DNA from: Rhodobiaceae bacterium | GTDB taxonomy: Bacteria; Pseudomonadota; Alphaproteobacteria; Rhizobiales; JANQQB01 | Direction of reading: 5' to 3' | NCBI GenBank assembly: GCA_028285165.1 | Contig: JANQQB010000056.1 | Coordinates: 1 to 36,380 of the forward strand | DNA: 36,380 nt | In this document: in pieces, positions 1-7,500 of the stretch | Layout of the letters: the number at the start of each line of letters is the position of its first letter | How positions within the stretch are numbered: position 1 is the first letter of the stretch | Notes under the pieces: generated by a model | Seen by the model: only the letters and a program-made list of their open reading frames with translations | Database searches by the model: none | What the model was told of the DNA's origin: nothing | Program-made: the position numbers and the translations under genes

Positions 1-846
1 AATCGTCACGCCCTGGGGAAGCAGGAGGCTTAGGATCCCGGTATTCGATGCATCCACGCTTGCCGTTGCGCCAAGCACGGCCGCCCCTTGAGGCCCGACA
101 CGCACGCCACTGCCGACCATCGACACCGTGAAGCCAAAAATATTGCCGTCGTTCAGCGTGAAGGACGGAGTGGCGAATACCGCATCGAAGCCGGACTGAT
201 CCTGGCGCGAAATGCCGAGCCCGACATTGTTCCGGCTGTCGTCCGGATTGACGGTCAGCCGTCCGTCGCTCACTTCGGTCACTTCAACGCCGCCAGTGGC
301 CTGTCCCGGAGGCCCGAAATCCATCACCAGCCCGGACCGGAAATTCGTCTGTGCCGCGACCGGCTGACCGTCGACCAGCGGCACGGCGAAAGAGCGCGTG
401 AAATCGGCATCGACGGAGTAAGACAGCGCCCCGCTCGACAGGGTCAACGGGCTCGCACCGTTATAGCGGAACAGATAGCTGAGCGACGTGGAATTGGTCG
501 TGCCGAAACTGCCGCTGCCGGTTGTGTCGTCGGCCGTCGTCGCAAAGCGCATCAGGCCGTTGAGCGCATCCGCGGAACTGGATCCGCCAAGCGTCGGTTC
601 GATGACCTCCGCCAGTAACGGATCGATATCCCGGATGTCGTTCGGCCCGGGCCGGTTGGAGGCAGCGACCTGGGCCCTCGCGGAACTGTTGACCAGCGTG
701 AGCGTGGCGGCGTGCACCGTGTGCGGCGTCGCGACCAGCGTCGCAGCCAGGAGTGCCAGAGGCGCGACCCAGACAGGGATCCTGGTCGCTGCCGGCGCAG
801 CCGGCATGGCATGGGTTTTGTGTTTTTCTGAAGAATGACAACGCAT
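1..846 (-). CDS. Unrecognised secreted protein, 3' end beyond the window
   Basis: Read on the minus strand from ATG at 846, the frame stays open for 282 codons to the window edge, so the C-terminus is missing. A GAAGGA ribosome-binding site lies just upstream of the start. The N-terminus has a basic stretch, then a hydrophobic core (PVWVAPLALLAATLVA) and an Ala-X-Ala-like cleavage site (VHA, around residues 50-53), so export is likely. The rest is rich in Ser, Thr, Gly and Asn with alternating hydrophobic residues, as in beta-rich extracellular proteins. It has no catalytic motif that I recognise. Such proteins often end in a VPLPA or PEP-CTERM sorting tail, but that part lies outside the window and cannot be checked. 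Function unknown. Confidence 0.7.
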   Translation of the reverse strand, partial: MRCHSSEKHKTHAMPAAPAATRIPVWVAPLALLAATLVATPHTVHAATLTLVNSSARAQVAASNRPGPNDIRDIDPLLAEVIEPTLGGSSSADALNGLMRFATTADDTTGSGSFGTTNSTSLSYLFRYNGASPLTLSSGALSYSVDADFTRSFAVPLVDGQPVAAQTNFRSGLVMDFGPPGQATGGVEVTEVSDGRLTVNPDDSRNNVGLGISRQDQSGFDAVFATPSFTLNDGNIFGFTVSMVGSGVRVGPQGAAVLGATASVDASNTGILSLLLPQGVTI

Positions 847-982
847 TACCAGTGTTCCTTCTCAATAAATTTTCACGAAATCCGGCGGGCGGCAGACCAC
901 CGCGCGCCAAGTCTGATTTCCGCGCGCCGGGCCCGTCGTCATGCGGGCGTTTCCGCTCCCGGGTTGCCGGCGAGCGCCCTTT

Positions 983-1636
983 TCAATTCGAGGCTTTGCC
1001 ATCCTGCATGAAGATCGCGGCCTGGATCAGTTGGCAGGTGTTCGGACCCGGCACGCCATCGGCCTTTGCGCTAGCCGGAAACGGCGGCGGCAGGCTCTCG
1101 TCGCTGCATCCACCGCGATAGGTCGTCAGCATTGAGGCGGCGATTTCCGGGATGAGCGGACCGTGATCGTTCAGGACGAGATGGACTTCCATTTTGGTCG
1201 GATTATCGAGGGCCTGGTCGTACCAGCCGGCTTCGACGGAACCGCTCGGCAGAAATCCGGCAAAACGCGCCTTGCCTTCCGGCGAATTAACAGCACCGTC
1301 GGCATAGATGATCTGCGTTCCCACGCGTTCGGCGCGTCCGATGATGTCCTCGGCTTCGCATGGCGACGTCTCGCAGAGTTCCGGTCGGGTCACGATGACC
1401 CACCATGCCGTGGTGACGTGGCCCGGCGTCAGCTCCGCGGTCTTCATCGTCATGGTCGCGCCGTCGGCATCGGTGCTGAGGCGCGCCTCGGCATTGTTGA
1501 TCACCCGTTTGGGCGCCGTGTCCGTCGCCATATGCGCGACCTCTCGGATCATGGGCGTGTCCGCAAGGGCCGCGACCGCCATCGTGGAACCAATGAATGT
1601 CGCGCCAACGAGGGCAAGGGTTTTTGTGTGTTTCAT
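983..1636 (-). CDS. Unrecognised secreted protein with signal peptide (217 aa)
   Basis: The start is ATG at 1636, preceded by a GGAGAG ribosome-binding site. The first ~26 residues form a classical signal peptide (MKHTKTLALVGATF..., cleavage near ALA-D). The mature protein has an AWWVIVTRPELC stretch, a downstream IIYADGAV segment, and a VHLVLNDHGPLIPE segment. It ends with a Cys-containing region (YRGGC and PNTCQ). This arrangement is familiar from small exported proteins of marine and soil bacteria with no assigned function; I cannot name the family with certainty. Four cysteines suggest one or two disulfides in the periplasm or outside. It is divergent from the HxlR regulator, with a 189-bp shared intergenic region, so that regulator may control it. 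Function unknown. Confidence 0.75.
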   Translation of the reverse strand: MKHTKTLALVGATFIGSTMAVAALADTPMIREVAHMATDTAPKRVINNAEARLSTDADGATMTMKTAELTPGHVTTAWWVIVTRPELCETSPCEAEDIIGRAERVGTQIIYADGAVNSPEGKARFAGFLPSGSVEAGWYDQALDNPTKMEVHLVLNDHGPLIPEIAASMLTTYRGGCSDESLPPPFPASAKADGVPGPNTCQLIQAAIFMQDGKASN

Positions 1637-1825
1637 CAGACTCTCCGTTTTAGTCCGGTTGCACTGAATATTCGGCCGGATAGCGCAAACCTGACACCGG
1701 AGGGCATGGGCCAACCAGTGAAGAATCTGGAGTGGGGCCGGTACAGTTTGTGGACTGGCCGCGTGGGATCGGGACGCGTTACCCTGAACGCATTGCTGAA
1801 CGGACGGACAACCGGAGACCCTCGG

Positions 1826-2557
1826 ATGACCCACAAGGGATACGGAAACTTCTGCCCCACCGCCAAAGCCTGCGAAGTTCTCGAGCCGCGCTGGACGATG
1901 CTGATCCTGGCCGAAATGTCCTGCGGTTCCACGCGGTTCAATGACATTCGTCGCGGCGTGCCGGGCATCTCGCCGACGCTTCTTGCCAAGCGCTTGCGCG
2001 AATTGACGGCCTTTGGCCTGATCGAGCGCATCGAGGATCGGGCGACCGGCTCGGTCGACTATGTCCAGACCGACGCGGGCAAGGCGCTCAACCCGATCAT
2101 CTGGCAGCTTGGTCAATGGGCCTGGACCCATGTCGAGGCGGAGGTTTCGCTAAAGCACCTGGATTCTCAGGTTCTGATCTGGAACATCCGGAGAAAAATC
2201 GCGTTGGACCAGGTGGCGAAGAAACGCACGGTCATTCGTTTTCACTTCCCCGACGCGAAAAAGCGCGACCGCCTCTTCTGGCTGATCTGGCGGCCTGGCG
2301 CGGACGTCGACGTATGTCTCGACGATCCCGGATTTGATGTCGATCTGTTCATCGAAGCAGAGTTGAAGGCCTTCACATCGTACTGGATGAACTGGACCTC
2401 GCTTGCCCAGGAAATGGACCGCGACCGCATTTCCCTGATCGGCAGCCCGCACCTGATCCGGACCATCGATATCTGGCTTGTGCGCAGTTCTTTCGGGGAT
2501 CAGGCAGACAATGCAACACCCGCGCCTCTCGATGGAGCATCGACGAACGCTGCTTAG
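1826..2557 (+). CDS. HxlR-family winged-helix transcriptional regulator
   Basis: The 243-residue protein starts at ATG 1826, after a GGAG ribosome-binding site; a longer open frame upstream has no support. Residues ~10-95 are a typical HxlR domain: CPTAKACEVLEPRWTMLIL, then a helix-turn-helix around FNDIRRGVPGISPTLLAKRL, and the wing and C-terminal helix up to GQWAWTHV. HxlR proteins are usually ~110-130 residues. Here residues ~110-230 add a second domain resembling the SCP2-like sterol/lipid-carrier fold seen in longer HxlR regulators, which probably senses a hydrophobic ligand. The gene is divergent from the secreted protein gene at 983-1636. Its 3' end was duplicated: a fragment matching its last ~30 codons lies at 2993-3073. 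The stop codon sits inside a 21-bp dispersed repeat. Confidence 0.85.
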   Translation: MTHKGYGNFCPTAKACEVLEPRWTMLILAEMSCGSTRFNDIRRGVPGISPTLLAKRLRELTAFGLIERIEDRATGSVDYVQTDAGKALNPIIWQLGQWAWTHVEAEVSLKHLDSQVLIWNIRRKIALDQVAKKRTVIRFHFPDAKKRDRLFWLIWRPGADVDVCLDDPGFDVDLFIEAELKAFTSYWMNWTSLAQEMDRDRISLIGSPHLIRTIDIWLVRSSFGDQADNATPAPLDGASTNAA

Positions 2558-2572
2558 AGCGGTTCCGGGTTA
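2552..2572 (+). repeat. Dispersed 21-bp repeat, copy 1
   Basis: The core TTAGAGCGGTTCCGGGTTA occurs here across the hxlR stop codon, and again at 23125-23145 (21 bases identical). A 16-base version (AGAGCGGTTCCGGGTT) lies at 4663-4678. All three copies have the same orientation. It may be the end of a small mobile or REP-like element; no transposase accompanies it. Confidence 0.55.
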
Positions 2573-2648
2573 GGACAATGACCGTCCGCGTAAGTGACAG
2601 GAACGCGACGACGGAGGGGCGTCGAACATCGTCTGCAAGGCGTCGCGA

Positions 2649-2822
2649 TCAGAACGCAAAGAGGGCAAACAAGATAAGCGCAAAAGCAAACACTGCGGCC
2701 CACGTCACCGGCCGGTCACTACGTTGCACATTCCGCTCGGCGCTCCTGTCAGGTCCATATTTTCCTTGATCCAATGCGTCCCGAAACGGGTCGCGGAGAT
2801 GTTCAGGAAGACGGTGTCTCAT
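2649..2822 (-). CDS. Small single-pass membrane protein A (57 aa)
   Basis: ATG at 2822, stop at 2651-2649. The protein begins MRHRLPEHLRDPFRDALD, has a polar middle, and ends with one hydrophobic helix (TWAAVFAFALILFALFAF) running to the C-terminus. Evidence that it is real: a second small gene at 3158-3337 encodes a protein with 17 of the first 23 residues identical. Over the first 18 codons the two genes differ at nine synonymous and only three non-synonymous codons, the pattern expected of selection on the protein. No clear Shine-Dalgarno precedes the start; the upstream DNA is AT-rich and includes ACTATATATAGT. A short polar N-terminus with a C-terminal helix is also the layout of small oxidase accessory subunits, but I see no family signature. 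Function unknown. Confidence 0.72.
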   Translation of the reverse strand: MRHRLPEHLRDPFRDALDQGKYGPDRSAERNVQRSDRPVTWAAVFAFALILFALFAF

Positions 2823-2992
2823 AGACTATATATAGTTTAAATAAAAAAAGTAAAATAAAAAGACATATTGCATTTACTACATGAAGTGACTTTTTACAAA
2901 AAATTCCTAATTGTAAAGAAATCTTCTCTCAAAATTTATTCGGAATGATTAAGCGCAAAAGACCCTCTGTTTACAAACCACGGGAATTCGAC
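2823..2992. other. AT-rich intergenic segment
   Basis: From 2823 to about 2945 the DNA is strikingly AT-rich (runs of A and T, TTTAAATAAAAAAAG) against a GC-rich background. It contains the perfect 12-bp palindrome ACTATATATAGT (2825-2836), three bases upstream of small protein A's start. It probably carries that gene's promoter on the minus strand, or marks the join of the tandem duplication. No gene seen. Confidence 0.5.
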
Positions 2993-3073
2993 TGCCCGCA
3001 TCTGATGCGGACAATCGATATCTGGATGGTTGGAAATTCCCTCGGGGGTCAGACAGACGCGGTAGTGCCAGCG
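2993..3073 (+). pseudogene. Remnant of a second hxlR 3' end
   Basis: Translated on the plus strand, 27 codons read CPHLMRTIDIWMVGNSLGG followed by QTDAVVPA. They align with the C-terminus of the intact HxlR protein at 1826-2557 (SPHLIRTIDIWLVRSSFGD, then QADNATPA). The two DNA copies share blocks such as ATCGATATCTGG. Nothing upstream resembles the rest of an hxlR gene. Like the intact gene, the remnant is followed ~85-90 bp later by an opposed small membrane-protein gene, so it fits a tandem duplication whose regulator copy has decayed. Confidence 0.65.
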
Positions 3074-3157
3074 TCTCGCGAAGCGCCATGGCCCGCCCGG
3101 CCCGAAGTCGGCAGAACTTTCCGGCCTTCGATCGGACCGTCGACCTGCTCAGAGCCC

Positions 3158-3337
3158 TCAAGAAAGGTAGGAGTTGATCATCAGCAATACGAGCACTGAC
3201 ACAACGATGACGGCGAAAGTCCCTGACCATGTCTTGTGGTAGACATCCTGGTAGACACTCTTGCCGGATCCGTACGTTACCTCGTCGAGGGCTTCGCGTT
3301 TGGGGTCGCGAAGGTGTTCTGGAAGATGATGTCTCAT
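3158..3337 (-). CDS. Small single-pass membrane protein B (59 aa), paralogue of A
   Basis: ATG at 3337, stop at 3160-3158. The protein starts MRHHLPEHLRDPKREALD, has a polar segment (YGSGKSVYQDVYHKTWSG), and ends with a hydrophobic helix (TFAVIVVSVLVLLMIN) and a short SYLS tail. The N-terminal signature is shared with the product of 2649-2822; the membrane helices differ in sequence but occupy the same place. Mostly synonymous differences between the two genes argue that both are translated. The sequence just before the start (AGTCTGT) resembles that of paralogue A (AGTCT), and neither has a good Shine-Dalgarno. It lies downstream of, and opposed to, the hxlR remnant. Function unknown. Confidence 0.72.
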   Translation of the reverse strand: MRHHLPEHLRDPKREALDEVTYGSGKSVYQDVYHKTWSGTFAVIVVSVLVLLMINSYLS

Positions 3338-3500
3338 ACAGACTGAGATGGGTGTTCCATCGCTTAATACAATGTTAACGACGCCTTTTGCGCTGAATAG
3401 AAATGTTTTTGAGCGCGCTGTTCAAAAAAGCTGAATAGGTCAGCGGACCCGTCCCCGCGAGACACCAACGGCTTGCCCGGCCCGTTTCGGACTGCTTCGC

Positions 3501-4661
3501 TTATCGTGTTCTGCTGCCTCCAAAAGCCACGAACGTGGCTGCAGCAAGAAGGACGGTCGCGAGCAGGATCTGATACTGGAGGATGGAAAGCACGGACAGC
3601 CCGACGGCGCAAAAGGCCGGTGCGAAGTACATGAAAAAATTGAAGACGGTATTCGCCAAGGCGACGGCCTGTCCCTGGCTGCGGTCTTCGACCGTGGACG
3701 ATATCCAGATGTTGAACGTCGGATAGGCAAGCGAGTATCCCGCGCCGAAGGCGACACCGGCAAGCACGGTCACCCAATGCACGCCGACGAGACCGACGAC
3801 GACAAGGGCAAGCGCGGTCGCGGCGATGCTCACCATGCCGACGGTTTCCGGCTGCCAGCCCCGGGTGAGCGCCAGGATGACGAAGCGCCCGAAAAACATC
3901 GAAAGCGTCATCGGAATGAAAAACAGTGAAAGCGGCACACCTTGCGCGCTAAGCGCCACCGCCAGGAAGGAAATCACATATCCCCAAAGCGAACCGACAA
4001 TGATCATGCCCAATATCGGCTGAAAAAGGTCGCGTCGTTTGAGAAGCTCGACATACTCGAAATGGACCTTGTAGTCGGTCTTCTGTCGCCCGAACCGGAG
4101 AAGAAGGCCTGCGTAGACGACAAGGGCGAGCAGTCCCGGAACAGCGGTTGCAGTGAAAAAGCCGTCCGGTCCGAACCGGCTCAGATAGGCTTCGCCGAGG
4201 GGCGGTCCGATGAGATTTGCGCCCGGGATCGAAGATGTGAAGATCCCGAACATCAAGGTCCTGTTTTCACCGCGTAACATGGACGTGGCAAACGAGATGG
4301 TCGCCGGCAGGAACAACCCGGCACCGGTGCCGTGGAAAAAACGCAGCAGCGTGATCGCAAGTCCCGTCTTGGGAACCAGTTCGTAGGAAACGTGGGCGCC
4401 GAGCATGATTGCCGTGCCGAGCAGGATCGGGACAAGCGCACCGTATCGGGAGACCATCAGGCCGGCGATCACGCCGAACGCGATCGCGGACAGGCCGGTG
4501 GCCGCCATTGCGAAGCCCACCACACTTTCATCCAGCCCCTGTGCCGCCATGACGACCGGCAGCAGCGCTTGCGAGGTCGTCATTGAAAAGCACAGAAGCG
4601 TCGCCGCGGCACCGCACCAGAAAACCGGCGCCGAATACGGTGGATTGAAGTTTCCGGCCAT
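3501..4661 (-). CDS. MFS transporter
   Basis: The 386-residue polytopic protein has about twelve hydrophobic segments in two halves and a charged cytoplasmic loop in the middle (GRQKTDYKVHFEYVELLKRRD). This is the layout of the major facilitator superfamily. The first-half loop after helix 2 (GLMVSRYGALVP) resembles the MFS motif A region. Export or import of a small molecule across the inner membrane is expected; the substrate cannot be told. I chose ATG at 4661 (MAGNFNPPYS). Starts at TTG 4694 or ATG 4691 would place the dispersed repeat at 4663-4678 inside the coding region. The gene lies downstream of the dehydratase-like gene on the same strand with a ~100-bp gap, so a shared transcript is possible but not certain. 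Confidence 0.85.
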   Translation of the reverse strand: MAGNFNPPYSAPVFWCGAAATLLCFSMTTSQALLPVVMAAQGLDESVVGFAMAATGLSAIAFGVIAGLMVSRYGALVPILLGTAIMLGAHVSYELVPKTGLAITLLRFFHGTGAGLFLPATISFATSMLRGENRTLMFGIFTSSIPGANLIGPPLGEAYLSRFGPDGFFTATAVPGLLALVVYAGLLLRFGRQKTDYKVHFEYVELLKRRDLFQPILGMIIVGSLWGYVISFLAVALSAQGVPLSLFFIPMTLSMFFGRFVILALTRGWQPETVGMVSIAATALALVVVGLVGVHWVTVLAGVAFGAGYSLAYPTFNIWISSTVEDRSQGQAVALANTVFNFFMYFAPAFCAVGLSVLSILQYQILLATVLLAAATFVAFGGSRTR

Positions 4662-4662
4662 C

Positions 4663-4678
4663 AGAGCGGTTCCGGGTT
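4663..4678 (+). repeat. Dispersed repeat, copy 2 (16-bp core)
   Basis: AGAGCGGTTCCGGGTT lies immediately upstream of the MFS transporter start. It matches the core of the 21-bp repeats at 2552-2572 and 23125-23145 but lacks the flanking bases they share. Confidence 0.5.
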
Positions 4679-4764
4679 GGTTGCCAGGCATCAAGCAGGT
4701 CTGCCGTTAACAGCGAAAAGCCGAAATGTGCCGGGCAAGGTGGCTATGGTTCGGCGCAAAGGCG

Positions 4765-5742
4765 TCATGGAGTCTGGTTCAGCAACCGCGCAAAACCCTG
4801 GGCATCGATGTTGCCGCCGGTGATGACGGTCGCAACCGTCCGACCCGCAATCGGCACCCGTCCACTGAGGATGGCGGCGAGACCGACCACGGCCCCCGGC
4901 TCGGTCACAAGCTTGAAATGGGAAAAGGCAAAGCGCATCGCGTCCCTCACCTCATCGTCGGTTGCCGTCACGCCACCGGCCAGCAGTTCGCTGTTGATGG
5001 AAAACGTGAGCGCGTTCGGGATCGGTGTCATGATTGCATCGCAGATCGTGCGCCTCCCCCGAGGATTGCCCACGCGGTGGCCAATTTCGAGCGAGCGGCG
5101 CGTGTCGTCGAACAATTCGGGCTCGGCAGCAAAGACCTGTGTTGCAGGTGAGGCTTCGTGCATCACGACCGCCGTTGCTGCGGTCAAACCTCCGCCACCG
5201 CAGGGGATAAGGACAGCGTCGAGCGCGCAGCCTGCATCCTCAAGGAGTTCGAGCGCGGCTGTGCCCGCGCCGGCCAGAACCTGCGGATGGGCGCTTGGCG
5301 GCACTTCGATCCGGCCTGTCTCCTGGATTATTTCAGCTACAATGTCTGCGCTGTCCTGTGTATCGCGGTCATAGGTGACGATCTCGGCCCCCATTTCCCA
5401 AACCGCCGTCCTTTTGGCTTCAGGGACATCGGACGGCATGACTATCACGGCAGATGAGCCAAGGATTGCTGCTGCCCTTGCCAGGCCCAGCGCGTGATTG
5501 CCGGACGAATAGGTGACCGCGCCCCGAGCACGTTCCGCTTTGGAAAGACCAAGCATCCGGTTGTAGGCGCCACGGATCTTGAAGGCGCCGGTGCGTTGCA
5601 TGTTTTCAGCTTTCAGCAGAAGCCGACCGCCGAGCAAGGCATTGACGTCGGCATTCTCAAGAAGTGGCGTGCGGATCACGGTACCCGTCAGCGCGTCAGC
5701 CGCCTGACGGATGTCATCAAGGCAAACAGGGTAGTGTCCCAT
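4765..5742 (-). CDS. Threonine-dehydratase-like PLP enzyme (EutB-like)
   Basis: This is a 325-residue fold-type-II PLP enzyme. Visible motifs are the PLP lysine in GAFKIRGA (Lys55), the substrate loop SSGNHALG (~79-86) and the phosphate-binding glycine loop CGGGGL (~181-186). There is no C-terminal ACT domain, so it is the short catabolic type (serine/threonine dehydratase or EutB, the hydroxyectoine-pathway homologue). The start at 5742 is one base after the stop of the upstream deacylase gene, implying translational coupling; a longer frame would overlap that gene. In known ectoine/hydroxyectoine catabolic operons an EutB-like dehydratase occurs with a DoeB deacetylase, as here, but eutC, doeA and doeC/D are absent. 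A general beta-hydroxy amino-acid dehydratase role is equally possible. Confidence 0.85.
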   Translation of the reverse strand: MGHYPVCLDDIRQAADALTGTVIRTPLLENADVNALLGGRLLLKAENMQRTGAFKIRGAYNRMLGLSKAERARGAVTYSSGNHALGLARAAAILGSSAVIVMPSDVPEAKRTAVWEMGAEIVTYDRDTQDSADIVAEIIQETGRIEVPPSAHPQVLAGAGTAALELLEDAGCALDAVLIPCGGGGLTAATAVVMHEASPATQVFAAEPELFDDTRRSLEIGHRVGNPRGRRTICDAIMTPIPNALTFSINSELLAGGVTATDDEVRDAMRFAFSHFKLVTEPGAVVGLAAILSGRVPIAGRTVATVITGGNIDAQGFARLLNQTP

Positions 5743-5743
5743 G

Positions 5744-6745
5744 TCAGCCAGCGTCCGCCGCAATCTGGTACAGCGCATCCCCTCGGCGGATCTGCGCTAT
5801 CGGACGCAAGGCCAGCACGATCCCATTATAGGGAGAGGTAACCTCATCCGGCGCCCTTCCCGGTGTTTCAGGGTGGTGGATCCAGCCGACGATCTCTCCC
5901 TTGAGGACGTCGTCCGCAATGCCCCTGCACGGCTCGAACAGACCCGGTTCGTAAGCGTAGATTGAACCCTGCGCGTTCAGCTCTCGTGTGCCCCGGGCGG
6001 CATCGGGTGCATAGCCGGGCAGCATTCCCAGCGTAGCAAGGATGCGCCGCAGGCCCCTTTCTGTCTGGCGAAGGATGTCCGGCGTTATGCCCCCAGCTCC
6101 CCCGAGTTCGGCCATGACGTTGATCACGCCGTTGCGGTTTGCCGCACCCATAGCCGTGCGGGCCCGGCTGATCGGACCGCCGCCGCTGGTGAAGACCCAT
6201 GCAAACGGCAGATCGAACGCCTCCTGGAGTTTGACAAGGCCTGCTTTTTCCTCCGGCGAATGCGCCGGACCGCGCAGCAAGGTCGGCGGATAAAGCAGCG
6301 ACGACCCGCCTGAATGCAAATCGACGGCATAGTCGCAAAGCGGCAGGATCACCGTCTCGTGGTAATGCGCGATCATTGCACTGGGCGTGCCCGTCGGATC
6401 GCCGGGAAACAATCGATTGAGATTGCCTGAATCGATCGGCGATACCCGTTGGCCGACCTCGCCGGCCGGGAAATTAAGCATCGGCAGCAGAATGAGACGG
6501 CCGCGGATGTCCTGTGCGGCAAGCTCCCGGGCAAGGTTCGCGACCACAACCTGCCCCTCGTACTCGTCTCCGTGCACGCCTGCTGAGATGACCAGCGTCG
6601 GCCCTTGGCCATTGCGGATCACGGTAATCGGCACGGGGATCCAACCATAGGCCGAGCGGTGAACCGAATGCGGCACTCGCAGGTAGCCCGCGTGCTTGCC
6701 GTCCGTTTGAAAATCGACTTCGGAGGTGATCAATGTGCCGGTCAT
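5744..6745 (-). CDS. DoeB-like M14 zinc deacylase (succinylglutamate desuccinylase/aspartoacylase family)
   Basis: The 333-residue protein carries the zinc-site motifs of the AstE/AspA branch of family M14: GVHGDEYEG (His58, Glu61), DLHSGG (His144), and a likely catalytic glutamate in MAELGG (Glu213). Length and the C-terminal beta domain (residues ~240-333, ending in RRGDALYQIA) match DoeB-type N-acetyl-diaminobutyrate deacetylases of ectoine catabolism. The SPIDSGNLNRLFPG segment is typical of that subgroup. It would hydrolyse an N-acyl amino acid in the cytoplasm. It is the first gene of a coupled pair with the PLP dehydratase. The pair suggests a route in which an acylated amino acid is freed and then deaminated, but the substrate is not fixed by sequence. 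Confidence 0.82.
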   Translation of the reverse strand: MTGTLITSEVDFQTDGKHAGYLRVPHSVHRSAYGWIPVPITVIRNGQGPTLVISAGVHGDEYEGQVVVANLARELAAQDIRGRLILLPMLNFPAGEVGQRVSPIDSGNLNRLFPGDPTGTPSAMIAHYHETVILPLCDYAVDLHSGGSSLLYPPTLLRGPAHSPEEKAGLVKLQEAFDLPFAWVFTSGGGPISRARTAMGAANRNGVINVMAELGGAGGITPDILRQTERGLRRILATLGMLPGYAPDAARGTRELNAQGSIYAYEPGLFEPCRGIADDVLKGEIVGWIHHPETPGRAPDEVTSPYNGIVLALRPIAQIRRGDALYQIAADAG

Positions 6746-6871
6746 GCGCGTCCCGTCTGGGCGATTGCCGAGCTAAGGGATATGCGCGCGCCGCGTCAAG
6801 CATCGGAAATAAGGACGTTGCCCGACGACGGCCGGTATCGCTTTCAGGGCGCCAATTACGCTGCAGTCTTG

Positions 6872-7480
6872 TCAGCGCGGCGTCGGACGCTTTGCCCAAA
6901 CGCGTAAGTCGGCCATCACTTTCAAGACGGCGATGACGACCAACGCACACAACACCACCTTTGAAACGGTCTCCATCGTGCCTTCGATCAATAGGGCATG
7001 CGCCACCGTCCCCGCGACGATGATCACCGCAAACGATGTATGAGCGATCCGCCAGGTGCGCGGTCGGAGACCTGACCGTTTGCGGAATACGGCCAGAAGG
7101 GCGGCGCCGAAGACCGCCCACATGGCGATGACGCCCCAGGCGGAAAACGGCGTCGGCGACACGAAAAGCAGAGCGTCGACCACATCCGGCGGACTGGTGA
7201 CCCAAAGCGCCGCGACATGAATCACGACGGCGAGCACGACCGCAAGCCCGACCCAGCGATGTAGACGCCGCCCGCGATGCGCCTCAAGTCCCGGCAGGTG
7301 GCCGCCCATCAGCAGCGGCTGAAACAGCATCAGCGCCAGCCCAATGACCCCGGCAAAACCGGCCGCGATGTAAACGGGCTCGCGCCAGGCGAGCAACGGG
7401 CTCGCCGCCGCTGCCGTGATCGGCACGGCGACGGCGATGATGACGACGGCCCAGATGAGGATCGCGCGGGCTCGGCTCAT
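6872..7480 (-). CDS. Ferric-reductase-like transmembrane haem protein
   Basis: The 202-residue protein has about six membrane helices. Conserved histidines lie in HRGRRLHRW, VIHVAALW, WRIAHTSF and VAHALL, in the pattern of the ferric reductase-like domain (NOX, FRE and MsrQ relatives), where His pairs bind b haem. It lacks FAD and NAD domains, so electrons must come from and go to partners. It starts 20 bp after the stop of the Tat-exported protein gene, so the two are probably one operon. This recalls MsrPQ, in which a membrane haem protein reduces an exported partner. Role inferred; partner and donor unknown. Confidence 0.75.
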   Translation of the reverse strand: MSRARAILIWAVVIIAVAVPITAAAASPLLAWREPVYIAAGFAGVIGLALMLFQPLLMGGHLPGLEAHRGRRLHRWVGLAVVLAVVIHVAALWVTSPPDVVDALLFVSPTPFSAWGVIAMWAVFGAALLAVFRKRSGLRPRTWRIAHTSFAVIIVAGTVAHALLIEGTMETVSKVVLCALVVIAVLKVMADLRVWAKRPTPR

Positions 7481-7500
7481 TGCGTCCGACCCCGGTCCGG

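Noticed and set aside
983-2131. Extension of the secreted protein to 382 residues
   Set aside because: The extra N-terminus is antisense to hxlR and lacks a ribosome-binding site; a clear signal peptide begins at 1636.
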